Assembly (NCBI RefSeq): GCF_000732725.1
Contig: NZ_JPNB01000002.1
Span: 434,001-498,000 of the forward strand
Direction of reading: 5' to 3'
Length of the DNA stretch: 64,000 bases
Source of the DNA: Kineothrix alysoides
Lineage (GTDB): Bacteria > Bacillota > Clostridia > Lachnospirales > Lachnospiraceae
In this document: positions 7,508 to 15,604 of the stretch, piece by piece
How the letters are laid out: every line of letters starts with the position of its first letter
Position numbering within the stretch: the first letter of the stretch is position 1
Translations under genes and position numbers: made by a program
Notes under the pieces: model-generated
Database searches by the model: none
Told to the model about the DNA's origin: nothing
What the model saw: only the letters and a program-made list of their open reading frames with translations

Positions 7508-9070
7508 CTACACCTCGATTTCTTCGATGATGTTTCGAATGGCCTCTCTCAATTCATCCTCACGCATAACGATTTCTTCAATCTCTGCATTCAGTTTTAC
7601 AATATCAATCTTTTCACGAGTATCCTCTGCCTCTACATAAGTAGATACAGAAAGATTATACTCATTTTCAACAACCTCTTCATAACTTGCCAAATGAGAA
7701 AAGTGTTTCACTTCCTCACGATTTGCAAAGATATCTACGATTCGTTCAATATTCTTAGGTGTGAGCTTATTGTTATTGGTAACCTTAATACACTCATTTG
7801 AGGCATCTACAAATAAGGTCTGATTATCATTCTTATTCTTCTTCATGACCATAATGCAAGTTGCAATACTTGTACCAAAGAACAAATTACTAGGCAACTG
7901 AATAATACAGTCAACAAAGTTATTATCCACTAAGTATTTACGGATTTTCTGTTCTGCACCGCCACGATACATAATACCAGGAAAGCATACAATAGTAGCT
8001 GTTCCATTGGATGCAAGCCATGACAGACTATGCATAATAAACGCAAGATCCGCTTTACTCTTTGGTGCCAGCACTCCAGCTGGTGCAAAACGAGGATCAT
8101 TGATCAGTAATGGATTTTCATCTCCTGCCCACTTGATAGAATATGGTGGATTGGATACTATCAGTTCAAACGGCTCATCATCCCAATGCTGAGGTGCTAT
8201 CAATGTATCTTCGCATGCAACATTGAATTTATCAAAACCAATGTCATGCAAGAACATATTGATTCGGCAAAGGTTGTATGTGGTAATATTAATTTCCTGC
8301 CCATAATAGCCATTACGAACAGCTTCTTTTCCTAAAACGGTTTCCACTTTTAATAAAAGAGAACCTGAACCACAAGCTGGATCGTAAACTTTATTGATTT
8401 CTGTTTTTCCAACGGTTCCTAATCTTGTTAATAATTCTGATACATCCGCTGGCGTGTAAAACTCTCCACCAGACTTTCCAGCATTGGATGCATACATGGA
8501 CATCAGGTATTCGTAAGCATCACCAAAAGCATCGATGGAATGGTCTTTCACATCACCTAAGTTCATCTGTGCAACACCATTTAATAGCTTCACAAGCTTT
8601 TCATTTCTTTTTGCTACAGTAGAACCAAGCTTATTGCTATTTACATCAAAATCATCAAACAAACCTGCAAAATCATTCTTTGCATCACTTCCCTTTGCAG
8701 ATTCTTCTATATTGCGAAATACACTTTCCAGTGTTTCATTTAAATTTTCATCATTTGCAGCTTTTGCCCTAACATTACAGAACAATTCACTTGGAAGAAT
8801 AAAGAAACCTTTTTCTTCTACAAGACCATCTCTTGCTTCTTCTGCATCTTCATCGGACATTTTGGCAAAAGCGAACTCTATATTTCCTGCTTTGATTTCC
8901 CCTTCATTAATATAGCTACAAAGATTTTCTGAAATATATCGATAAAACATCATACCGAGGACATAATTCTTAAAATCCCATCCATCTACTGCTCCTCTTA
9001 ATTCGTCAGCAATTGCCCATATCGCACGATGTAACTCATCACGTTCCTGTTCTTTTTTTGTATCTATCAT
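7508..9070 (-). CDS. hsdM: Type I restriction-modification system adenine methyltransferase
   Basis: A 520-residue N6-adenine methyltransferase, normal length for HsdM. The N-terminal HsdM_N helical domain (about residues 5-150) is followed by the SAM-binding motif I (DPACGSGSLLL) and the catalytic NPPY motif IV (SNPPYS). It normally acts as M2S with HsdS, but here HsdS is a 78-residue remnant and no HsdR gene is in the window. Its start shares one base with the stop of the upstream HTH gene (TAATG coupling). The methylase is intact, but its specificity would need an S subunit from elsewhere. Confidence 0.93.
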   Translation of the reverse strand: MIDTKKEQERDELHRAIWAIADELRGAVDGWDFKNYVLGMMFYRYISENLCSYINEGEIKAGNIEFAFAKMSDEDAEEARDGLVEEKGFFILPSELFCNVRAKAANDENLNETLESVFRNIEESAKGSDAKNDFAGLFDDFDVNSNKLGSTVAKRNEKLVKLLNGVAQMNLGDVKDHSIDAFGDAYEYLMSMYASNAGKSGGEFYTPADVSELLTRLGTVGKTEINKVYDPACGSGSLLLKVETVLGKEAVRNGYYGQEINITTYNLCRINMFLHDIGFDKFNVACEDTLIAPQHWDDEPFELIVSNPPYSIKWAGDENPLLINDPRFAPAGVLAPKSKADLAFIMHSLSWLASNGTATIVCFPGIMYRGGAEQKIRKYLVDNNFVDCIIQLPSNLFFGTSIATCIMVMKKNKNDNQTLFVDASNECIKVTNNNKLTPKNIERIVDIFANREEVKHFSHLASYEEVVENEYNLSVSTYVEAEDTREKIDIVKLNAEIEEIVMREDELREAIRNIIEEIEV

Positions 9071-9273
9071 TACTGCTTATCCTCCTCAGGTTTTTTCTTA
9101 TATCTAGCATCTTCCGGTTTCACTGCATCTGATGGAATTAGCCATGTTTTTCCCTTTTTTATCGCTCCATCAATTCGTCCTTCTGAACACAATACCCCAA
9201 TCCGTCTTGATGTAATATTCCATTTTTCAGACATTTCAATTGTTGTTAAATATTCCATATTAGAAACCTCCAA
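9070..9273 (-). CDS. Small HTH DNA-binding protein heading the hsdM operon
   Basis: A 67-residue protein with an excisionase/MerR-like winged helix (YLTTIEMSEKWNITSRRIG) followed by the basic wing GAIKKGKTWLIP. Proteins of this kind often precede hsdM in Firmicutes and may regulate the operon. A shorter start at Met6 (9258) is possible. It is coupled to hsdM by a TAATG overlap. Confidence 0.7.
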   Translation of the reverse strand: MEVSNMEYLTTIEMSEKWNITSRRIGVLCSEGRIDGAIKKGKTWLIPSDAVKPEDARYKKKPEEDKQ

Positions 9274-9443
9274 TCTGTATTATATTATATTCTTTTATCG
9301 GAATAATAACAAGCAAAAAAAATAAGCTAATTTTATTCGTAAAGCATAAAGTCGTAAAGTAAATTTTTAAAATTCTAGTCCGACCTTTTCTCAACTCTGG
9401 AATTTCTCATGCACAAGGTATTTGATATGATATTCAATATTAA

Positions 9444-9659
9444 TTACCAAACATCCAAACTATCTTCTGCATCTACCCACATCTGCATCTCTCCATCCAA
9501 GGCTAGTCTTGGAGCTATGATTACCCCAGCAAGAGCATTGATAATAAATGATTGTTGTGTCTGTCCTGAAGCAATTACATTTTCCTGCAATCGCTCATAC
9601 TCTTCTTTGTTCATTCGAAACTTCACTTGGTATTCTCTTTTTCGCACTTTGTATGACAC
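9444..9659 (-). CDS. MobC-like ribbon-helix-helix relaxosome protein
   Basis: A 71-residue protein whose first 45 residues (basic strand, then NKEEYERLQENVIASGQTQQ and SFIINAL) resemble the N-terminus of plasmid MobC relaxosome proteins. The usual C-terminal half is absent, and no relaxase gene follows, so this is a shortened or remnant mobilization gene. It sits beside the heavily folded region at 9691-10149, as expected next to an origin of transfer. Bases 9274-9443 show no gene. Confidence 0.55.
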   Translation of the reverse strand: MSYKVRKREYQVKFRMNKEEYERLQENVIASGQTQQSFIINALAGVIIAPRLALDGEMQMWVDAEDSLDVW

Positions 9660-9690
9660 TCCTTTCGTGGTTTTTGTCTTTTGGGGTGCA

Positions 9691-10149
9691 GGGACAGGCT
9701 CGTCAATATTGTCTATATTGAATAGCCTGCCCCTAGCTGATGGATGGGATTAGATGGAGAGACATCCAGTGGATGTCTTGTAATTTCATCACACGCATCA
9801 GCGGCTCCAGATGCAAGAGTGAAACTTTTGCTGGGGATCCAAGGGGGCAAAGCCCCTCTGGCAAGTTTAGGAACAGCCCAAAGGCTGCTTCCGGTGCGAA
9901 TGTGGGTACCACATTTGCGAAACTTGCCCATCATCCTCCACTACATAACAGAAGATTATTGAGATCGGTGATAGCACTAATGGAAAGTTTCCGGTGGAGA
10001 GTTTCTATTAGCAGCTGGCACGTTCGAAATAATCTTTCGTAACTTACATGGGATGATAGTGGTCTTGTGATTTTTCGTAGGGATTGGATGCAACGAAAAG
10101 TACGCATTCATGTACTGCCTCATTGCATCCGATTCTGGAGAAAAACCAC
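9691..10149. other. Highly structured noncoding region, candidate origin of transfer
   Basis: A gene-free stretch packed with nested inverted repeats. 9691-9700 pairs with 9724-9733 around an inner CAATAT/ATATTG dyad; GACATCC at 9761-9767 pairs with 9771-9777; GGGGC at 9844-9848 pairs with 9852-9856. Three branched units follow. In the first, GGCAAGTTT (9860) pairs with AAACTTGCC (9920-9928), enclosing two smaller hairpins. In the second, GATTATT (9954) pairs with AATAATC (10028), with an inner stem. In the third, GTGGT (10059) pairs with ACCAC (10145), enclosing GGATGCAA/TTGCATCC and AGTAC/GTACT. The position beside a MobC-like gene suggests oriT. A structured RNA is the alternative. Confidence 0.5.
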
Positions 10150-10202
10150 TCGGCTACAGCGTAGACGAAACGCCCCATGATAAACCTTCACTCACAATAG
10201 CC

Positions 10203-10284
10203 TGTCTAACATTTCTTATATTTGTCTAACAATATGCAACACATCTTATTTCACCGAAACATGTGTCTTGCAATATGTAAGACA
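10203..10284. repeat. Iteron- or centromere-like repeats
   Basis: TGTCTAAC at 10203 and 10223 and TGTCTTGCAATATG at 10264, with AATATG also following the second copy, and a reverse copy GTAAGACA at 10277-10284. Start spacings of 20 and 41 bases keep the repeats on about the same helix face. They lie next to the segregation genes, so a parC-like centromere or replication iterons are plausible. Confidence 0.4.
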
Positions 10285-10359
10285 ATAGATACAAGCTGTA
10301 ACACCCACATTGTGAACTTATAAATTCTGCAAATAAGAAAAGGCTTCTTCTGGCATAGT

Positions 10360-10806
10360 TTAATCTATCGTATCCTGTAAGATTATTTCTACCCTTTTCC
10401 CCTGTACCTTCTCCAGGGAAGAAGTGTTATTTTCTTCCCTATGCGGTTTTACAGAAGGATGAATTTCCATCCTTGCCAAAGTACTTGCTACCGATTCTAC
10501 AATCATAGCTACCATCTTTTGATCATGGACTTCTAATGCCTTTAAGAATAACTCTCTCTGCTCATTTGCCTGCATCTGTAAATACTCCTGCATCTCCAAT
10601 TTGAAATGCTCTTGCTGCTCCATTTGCATTTCATTTCCGTGATAACATTTCAATGCTGCTTTGATATAAGCCCCACTACTACCATATGGATCATTTGCGT
10701 TATCACGGTTATGTCCCATAATTGCTTCATACAATTCTCTTTCATCCTCTTTCGATAGATTTAATCGAAAGGACAAAGATTTCTGCAACTCACTTTTTCC
10801 TGCCAT
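10360..10806 (-). CDS. Small RHH-type partner of the ParM-like segregation protein
   Basis: A 148-residue protein (start at 10806 chosen for its GAGGTGAGG ribosome site; an upstream ATG at 10836 lacks one). The N-terminus (LQKSLSFRLNLSKEDERELYEAI) looks like a ribbon-helix-helix DNA-binding fold. A Gln/Glu-rich probable coiled coil follows (about residues 55-95) and a basic tail. It lies directly downstream of the actin-like gene, where the ParR centromere-binding adaptor sits in type II plasmid partition systems. The ParR role is inferred from position and size, not from clear homology. Confidence 0.55.
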   Translation of the reverse strand: MAGKSELQKSLSFRLNLSKEDERELYEAIMGHNRDNANDPYGSSGAYIKAALKCYHGNEMQMEQQEHFKLEMQEYLQMQANEQRELFLKALEVHDQKMVAMIVESVASTLARMEIHPSVKPHREENNTSSLEKVQGKRVEIILQDTID

Positions 10807-10852
10807 CGCCTCACCTCTAACTCCTGAAAATATCATCTTTGTCTTGCTTCAC

Positions 10853-11767
10853 CTAGAATTTACCTTTTTGCTTTGCCAAGAATTCATATCCCTTTGCATT
10901 TGCCCTAATATCTTCTAGGTAGTGAATATTTGCACCTTTCAAGGTTCCATAATTCTTCATCAACATAGCACCGCCACCTGCATAGATGACTGTTAACATT
11001 TCCAGATCAAATCCCAGTTCTGCTAACTTTGCTTCAATACCTTTTGCAAAGTCTGCAAGTCCTGCTCTAATAATCACCTTACAATCTGTTGGAATATTTA
11101 CGTCCTTTTCAAGAATCATCTGCTGAATCATATCTTCACTGACTCTGCGATTACAATTCTGATATACATTGCTTTTAATGCCTTCCATACACTGAATCAA
11201 TGCTGCTGGAATCGAAGTACTTTCACTTTCTACTGGTACATAATTTCTTGTATGAATCACATCAATTGTTTTCGATCCAATATCTATAATCAGATTTTCT
11301 CTTCCATATTCCCGAAGCTTGTCTGCTATTGCTGCGTAGCACTGTGGAAATACATAAACATCTAAAATCTGAATCTCATAATCCCTACCACAATAGTTAA
11401 ACTGAATCGAATCTTCTCGTAACAGATAATAATAAAAATCTTCTTTTTCCTTTCCAAATCTGCTAAATGGTAAACCAACTGCTAAAATCACATCTGCACT
11501 GTGTTGCTGATAAATATCCATTTCCTTTGCAACTGCAGCTAATGTTAGTAAAAAATAATTCTCATCCTCTGTCTTTGTCTGCATAAGTGGAAGTCTTCCT
11601 TCTCCGACTTTATAATAATTTCCTTGATAAATTAAAGTGTTGTTGGTAAGGGTGGCTTCTCCACCCAATTTTTCAACACCATTTTCAAATGTTGCATGCG
11701 GAGTCTTCATCATGGAAAAACCATGATCAATCCCCACCACCAGTAGTCTTCTATCACTAATATACAT
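10853..11767 (-). CDS. ParM/StbA-like actin-type plasmid segregation ATPase
   Basis: A 304-residue actin-like protein. Phosphate-binding loop 1 is GIDHGFSMMKT near the N-terminus. Loop 2 is IIDIGSKTIDVI in the middle, and the adenosine motif is VIYAGGGAMLM near residue 265. Length and order of motifs match ParM/Alp-type filament ATPases, which push plasmid copies apart. Together with the small gene 47 bases downstream it forms a segregation pair, evidence that this island derives from a plasmid or an integrative element with a plasmid-like phase. Confidence 0.8.
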   Translation of the reverse strand: MYISDRRLLVVGIDHGFSMMKTPHATFENGVEKLGGEATLTNNTLIYQGNYYKVGEGRLPLMQTKTEDENYFLLTLAAVAKEMDIYQQHSADVILAVGLPFSRFGKEKEDFYYYLLREDSIQFNYCGRDYEIQILDVYVFPQCYAAIADKLREYGRENLIIDIGSKTIDVIHTRNYVPVESESTSIPAALIQCMEGIKSNVYQNCNRRVSEDMIQQMILEKDVNIPTDCKVIIRAGLADFAKGIEAKLAELGFDLEMLTVIYAGGGAMLMKNYGTLKGANIHYLEDIRANAKGYEFLAKQKGKF

Positions 11768-11787
11768 AATTGCCTCTCTTTCTGTAG

Positions 11788-11910
11788 CTACTCATTGCTA
11801 CCATACAAATGATCTAATAATTCCAATACTGTCCGAAGAGATTCCAAAATCTCCAAATCCAGTTCCTCTGACATACTAATGTTACATAAATGTTTGTCAA
11901 TCAGTTCCAT
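11788..11910 (-). CDS. 40-residue acidic small protein
   Basis: A 40-codon frame (ATG at 11910, TAG at 11788), overlapping the end of the upstream HTH gene by ten bases and ending 20 bases before the ParM-like gene. The product is acidic and Leu-rich, likely one amphipathic helix. The tight packing in a run of same-strand genes supports it. No function is recognised. Confidence 0.45.
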   Translation of the reverse strand: MELIDKHLCNISMSEELDLEILESLRTVLELLDHLYGSNE

Positions 11911-12311
11911 ACGCTTTGTGTTGGATGTTCCGTATGCGGTGTGCCCGTAATCGAAGGAACCGTTTTCGATTTCTCCGTGAACGGATTTACCGTAATCGGA
12001 TTTTCCAATTGCGGTGGAACTGGTACCTGATGCACTTCAATCACATTTTTACCAAAGCGCCCTCTCCCAGTTCTTTCCTGTCCACCAGTCAAATATCCTC
12101 TTTTCATTAATTCATTCACACTAGACCGGATGCAATCTACTCCGTCTGGTAGAATTTTTGAAAAGCCTTTCAAATTAAAATCCCAATTGTCTGATAGGGA
12201 CAATATTGTTACCAACATTCCTCGATCTCTCAAACTAAGCTTTTGATCAAGTAAAATATCTTTGCTTACATTCACATATAGTCCCTGGGTTTTGTTCTTT
12301 AAAACTGCCAA
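11901..12311 (-). CDS. Short replication-type winged-HTH protein
   Basis: A 136-residue protein starting with TTG (AAAGGAG ribosome site). Residues 15-95 form a helix-turn-helix like those in replication initiators of Firmicute plasmids and integrative elements (SLRDRGMLVTILSL ... DCIRSSVNELMKRGYL). The C-terminus is short and Pro/Thr-rich, so a catalytic or DnaD-like half is missing compared with the 250-300 residues usual for such proteins. Its leader is crossed by a candidate antisense RNA (12364-12426), which would fit copy control. Confidence 0.55.
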   Translation of the reverse strand: MAVLKNKTQGLYVNVSKDILLDQKLSLRDRGMLVTILSLSDNWDFNLKGFSKILPDGVDCIRSSVNELMKRGYLTGGQERTGRGRFGKNVIEVHQVPVPPQLENPITVNPFTEKSKTVPSITGTPHTEHPTQSVWN

Positions 12312-12328
12312 AAGATCACTCCTTTCAT

Positions 12329-12426
12329 TTGAAAAAGGGCGGCAACTATGCTAGAATACATTTATATGTAACGTATATGCATAGTCATGTGCCCAAGCTC
12401 CTGCGCCAACAGGGGCTTTTTCTTTT
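12329..12426 (+). ncRNA. Candidate antisense (countertranscript) RNA
   Basis: On the plus strand TTGAAA (12329-12334), exactly 17 bases, then TAGAAT (12352-12357) make a good sigma-A promoter. About 40 bases after the expected start, AAGCTCCTG (12395-12403) pairs with CAGGGGCTT (12410-12418), followed by TTTTTCTTTTC: a complete intrinsic terminator. The resulting RNA of about 60 bases lies antisense to the gap before the replication-type gene. This is the arrangement of plasmid copy-control RNAs. No plus-strand protein gene fits here. Confidence 0.5.
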
Positions 12427-12445
12427 CTCTAAACTTCATCATCAG

Positions 12446-12637
12446 TTACCTCTTCATACATGCTTCCTCGTAGTAGATACGGTTGATTTTTCCACTCATT
12501 ACAAGCAACTTCGGATTTTCTTTTTTCATTCGCTCCGATAAATCCTTAATAATGGCGTATCCTTTGCTTCGACAAATTCCCCAATCAGCACATACCTCGT
12601 TTACATCTACATAAACTGGTTTCTTCATCTCTTCCAT
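12446..12637 (-). CDS. Small HTH protein of the mobile element
   Basis: A 63-residue protein with a predicted helix-turn-helix (VNEVCADWGICRSKGYAIIKDLSERMKKE), of the short DNA-binding type common next to replication genes of integrative elements. It has a strong GAGGAGAG ribosome site. It is divergent from the XRE regulator gene across a 186-base gap. Confidence 0.6.
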   Translation of the reverse strand: MEEMKKPVYVDVNEVCADWGICRSKGYAIIKDLSERMKKENPKLLVMSGKINRIYYEEACMKR

Positions 12638-12710
12638 ACGTTTCTCTCCTCTCGTGTAATATGTGGAATGGAAATAAATTTATTACTATTCAATTTTCAT
12701 TATACAGAAG

Positions 12711-12783
12711 TATATTTATTTCTGTCAAGTGCAAATTAGAAATATTTTTATTTCTGTTCTTTCTATTTTTTCTATTCTATGAT
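12711..12783 (+). promoter_or_regulatory. Promoter and operator-like repeats before the XRE gene
   Basis: Two direct repeats, ATATTTATTTCTGT (12712-12725) and ATATTTTTATTTCTGT (12742-12757), with an inverted relative GAAATAAAT at 12671, lie between the divergent HTH genes. A TATGAT -10 box is at 12778-12783 with a weak -35. The repeats are likely operators, perhaps for the XRE protein itself. Confidence 0.4.
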
Positions 12784-12823
12784 AAAATGGGTTCATCATT
12801 AAGAAAATGAGGTGATTTTTAAG

Positions 12824-13765
12824 ATGTCAGTTGGACATAAAATAAGAGCCATACGCGATCTACGAGGTATGACTCAAAAAGAACTTGGTATCAAAGCTGG
12901 ATTTTCAGCCGCTACTGCCGATGTTCGAATACGACAGTATGAAAGCCATAAAATGATTCCAAAAGAAGATAAGTTAAAAGAGATTGCAGCTGCTTTAGAT
13001 GTAGATGTATCTGCACTAAAGGATCACGATATTTATTCTGATCTAGATCTGATGCAGATCTTATTTGAATTAGAGGAAAATCACGGACTGGTAATAGAAA
13101 AAGAATCAGATCGGTATGTGTTGTCATTTGACGAGTCACACCCATTGTTTCGATATACCAACTATAAGCTCGACAGCTGGTACCGAGCAAAATCACAACT
13201 TCTATCCCATTCAGAAGATTCTGGATATGATGATAAAGAATATTTACTTTGGAAATACAGATTCCCACTAGATACTATGGAAATAGAAAAAATGAATGCG
13301 GCTAAGGTACAGGAAAAATACAAGCCATTTGTAAATTCATCCTTTTCTATCAAAAAAGTAAATGAATTCATTCTTATGTTTGAGAAATTAATCAGAAATG
13401 GATTTGATATACAGATAGCATCAGCTCCTGAAAGATCCGGTATCGGAACCTTTGTTTGCTGTGCCATATTTAAACATTCAGAATTGTTAGAAGCTACTGG
13501 CGAATCGGCCAATGCTTATACAGAGTATCTTTCTATGGTAAGCTATCTAGAGAAATCGGGAATAGAGATTGAGAGAGAGACAAACTCTTTTGATGGGGAA
13601 ACTCTGTTAGGGATTTATTTTTATAATTCTGTTTTATCCACTGCGCTGAACCATACAGTTCGGGAAATAATTGCAGCTTATAAAGCTGGAACGTTAGATG
13701 ATAAAATACTACAGATGCAATATAAGGATTCGCTGCAGACTTTTAATGTGCCGATTGAGAAGTGA
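12824..13765 (+). CDS. XRE-family transcriptional regulator
   Basis: A 313-residue regulator. The N-terminal 65 residues form an XRE helix-turn-helix (IRAIRDLRGMTQKELGIKAG ... KEIAAALDVDVSAL). The remaining 250 residues are a helical domain I cannot name. The ATG at 12824 is chosen because GAGGTGA stands seven bases before it; a GTG at 12812 is in frame but lacks a site. It is the first plus-strand gene of the island, facing away from the replication cluster. Repeats upstream suggest autoregulation. Confidence 0.8.
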   Translation: MSVGHKIRAIRDLRGMTQKELGIKAGFSAATADVRIRQYESHKMIPKEDKLKEIAAALDVDVSALKDHDIYSDLDLMQILFELEENHGLVIEKESDRYVLSFDESHPLFRYTNYKLDSWYRAKSQLLSHSEDSGYDDKEYLLWKYRFPLDTMEIEKMNAAKVQEKYKPFVNSSFSIKKVNEFILMFEKLIRNGFDIQIASAPERSGIGTFVCCAIFKHSELLEATGESANAYTEYLSMVSYLEKSGIEIERETNSFDGETLLGIYFYNSVLSTALNHTVREIIAAYKAGTLDDKILQMQYKDSLQTFNVPIEK

Positions 13766-14024
13766 TTCTTAGGAAAAGAACCCCCATCTAATTATAGTTT
13801 CTTTGAGATAGGAGGGGTGTTTTCAAACTATGTTTATAATACTGTATAATTTTAGCGTTCGAAAGTACTTCGTGGTTTACTCATAATCTCAATAAAAATT
13901 GAGATCCACCAATAGTTTATAGTAAAAAATGAAAAACTTAACTCTGTTCAAACACTCTGCATAAATGTCATTAGTTAACATATTTGTTATTTTATTTATA
14001 AATAAAAAGAAAGAAGGTTTTTAT

Positions 14025-15131
14025 ATGACAAGCAATAGTACTTTATACTATCCAACAATAGAATTTGCAAATCCACATTGGCTATGGACTGCTTCAATTT
14101 TATGGGATCATATTTATCGTATTGTTCCTGAAAACTATAGTCCTGCTGACAGCAATAATATTAAAGAGTTACTTAGTTCAAGTGACATTATTCATGATAT
14201 TAATCCTACAAATTATGCAAGCAACGCCTTCACGGAATTCAAACAGTTTATGAAAGATAACAAAAAAGCATGGGCTGCTGCTCTAGAAAGTGCAAATCTT
14301 CACGATGAACAGTATGTTAAAATGCACAAAGATAAAGTTGATGTAAGATTAAAACAAATACTATTAGCGCAAAATGGAAGTGTAAGTGATTTTCTTGATG
14401 TTCCAAGTGATATTGCGAATTTTTATATGATGTTTCTTGCTGAAAACATTGCCAAACAGAATAATTTGCATTTAAGTACAGATAAATCTGAAGCATGGTG
14501 TGCAAGGAATTTCTTTGATTTTGACGGAAATATTGATTCGCGAAATTACGAAGAGGATGAAACATATTTATGCGCAATAACCTTTAATCATATGGTACCT
14601 AATGAAATAATTAATTTAACCCCAAATGAGCTAGTAAATTTTCGTAATACATCACGTAATGAACGTCATATATTCTTTGAAGATATAACAAACTTAAAGA
14701 CATCTTTAGAAACCTGCAATGATCCAATTATAATATCAGATATCATCAATGATCATATATTAGATCTCACAGATTCAAGAAAATTATACAAACAAAGATG
14801 TAACGATATTTTCGTTTCACATTTTTTTGGATTAAAAACTATGGTAGTTCCAATTGCAATTCCAGTTTTGAATGCATTCTCAACACTTCCTGATTCACTG
14901 AAAAGTGCATTGGATATATTAGGTGTAGGTATCGGTGTAATTGGCAGCACATTCAATATAAGTAAAGAAATTAAAGCTGCAAGATCCAGTTACCCTGTAA
15001 ACTACTTATTTGAACTAAATCAAAGATGTATGAATCCTCATATGGGATGCTTAGAAGTTGATTGTCATAATATTTTCAGTTCACATCAGGCATTTTTACA
15101 TGAAGACTTAAATCACTTCATATACGATTAA
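14025..15131 (+). CDS. DUF6236 family protein
   Basis: A 368-residue protein (start at 14025 preferred for its AGAAGG site; an earlier ATG at 13965 lacks one). The N-terminal pattern LYYPTIEFANPHWLWTASILWDHIYRIVP matches the DUF6236 family as I know it, shown here only as the pattern of aromatic residues and IVP. A hydrophobic segment (about residues 268-305) may be a membrane or buried helix pair. Function is unknown; the family is seen in accessory islands. Bases 13766-14024 hold a C/G-rich hairpin (about 13788-13822) likely ending the XRE transcript, and nothing else. Confidence 0.65.
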   Translation: MTSNSTLYYPTIEFANPHWLWTASILWDHIYRIVPENYSPADSNNIKELLSSSDIIHDINPTNYASNAFTEFKQFMKDNKKAWAAALESANLHDEQYVKMHKDKVDVRLKQILLAQNGSVSDFLDVPSDIANFYMMFLAENIAKQNNLHLSTDKSEAWCARNFFDFDGNIDSRNYEEDETYLCAITFNHMVPNEIINLTPNELVNFRNTSRNERHIFFEDITNLKTSLETCNDPIIISDIINDHILDLTDSRKLYKQRCNDIFVSHFFGLKTMVVPIAIPVLNAFSTLPDSLKSALDILGVGIGVIGSTFNISKEIKAARSSYPVNYLFELNQRCMNPHMGCLEVDCHNIFSSHQAFLHEDLNHFIYD

Positions 15132-15137
15132 TATCAA

Positions 15138-15185
15138 CATAAAAGGACCGCTATCGCACCTCCCATTCGAGATACGATAACGGTC
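15138..15185 (+). terminator. Hairpin after the DUF6236 gene
   Basis: GACCGCTATCG and CGATAACGGTC pair with one internal mismatch just past the stop codon of the DUF6236 gene. No T tract follows directly, so it is a moderate terminator candidate. Confidence 0.4.
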
Positions 15186-15192
15186 TACCCAT

Positions 15193-15357
15193 TTAAAATA
15201 CTGGTTCTTTAAAATCATCTACCGATTCTACCTGGCACTTTGTATATTCACCATTCGGCTTTTGTTTTAACTTCTCTAGGAGCTGTTCTGTCAGCTCTGT
15301 AAGTTCTGTTTCCTTGATGTAAGACTGAATATGTTCTATATCAATTACTAAGTTACT
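15193..15357 (-). pseudogene. C-terminal remnant of an unknown mobile-element gene
   Basis: An open frame of 54 codons with no start codon, bounded upstream by an in-frame TAG and ending in TAA. Its protein is Glu/Lys/Leu-rich and helical, like the end of a larger protein. Only a remnant reading is supportable. The rest of the gap up to guaA (15358-15540) shows no gene. Confidence 0.35.
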
Positions 15358-15547
15358 CTACTCTGCTTTCTATTGTTATTGTATATATATACTCCCCTAA
15401 TCCACAACCAAATTCATTCTATAGATTAAGGACTATTTTCTAGATAAATAATTATACTATTCTTAAAATCCGTATTTCTTTTCTAAACACTTAAAAACTC
15501 ATCCCGAATCAATAATATCCTACTCCGATTCTAAATTCTGCTGACAT

Positions 15548-15592
15548 TTAGCTGACGCAGAAACTGGGAAGTCGCTTATTTAGCGGCTTCCC
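15548..15592 (-). terminator. Terminator of guaA
   Basis: GGGAAGTCGCT and AGCGGCTTCCC form a strong hairpin, extended by AAAC/GTTT arms, right after the guaA stop codon. It also marks the junction between core chromosome and island. Confidence 0.6.
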
Positions 15593-15604
15593 AGCGTTTC
15601 TAGG

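Noticed and set aside
9740-10042. Overlapping plus-strand open frames in the structured region.
   Set aside because: They follow hairpin arms, have no ribosome sites, and the bases are better explained by nested inverted repeats.
9691-10149. A retron or diversity-generating retroelement RNA.
   Set aside because: No reverse transcriptase gene lies anywhere in the window.
12329-12541. A plus-strand frame of about 70 codons opposite the small HTH gene.
   Set aside because: It has no ribosome site, runs through a terminator hairpin, and is antisense to a real gene; the promoter and terminator fit a noncoding RNA.
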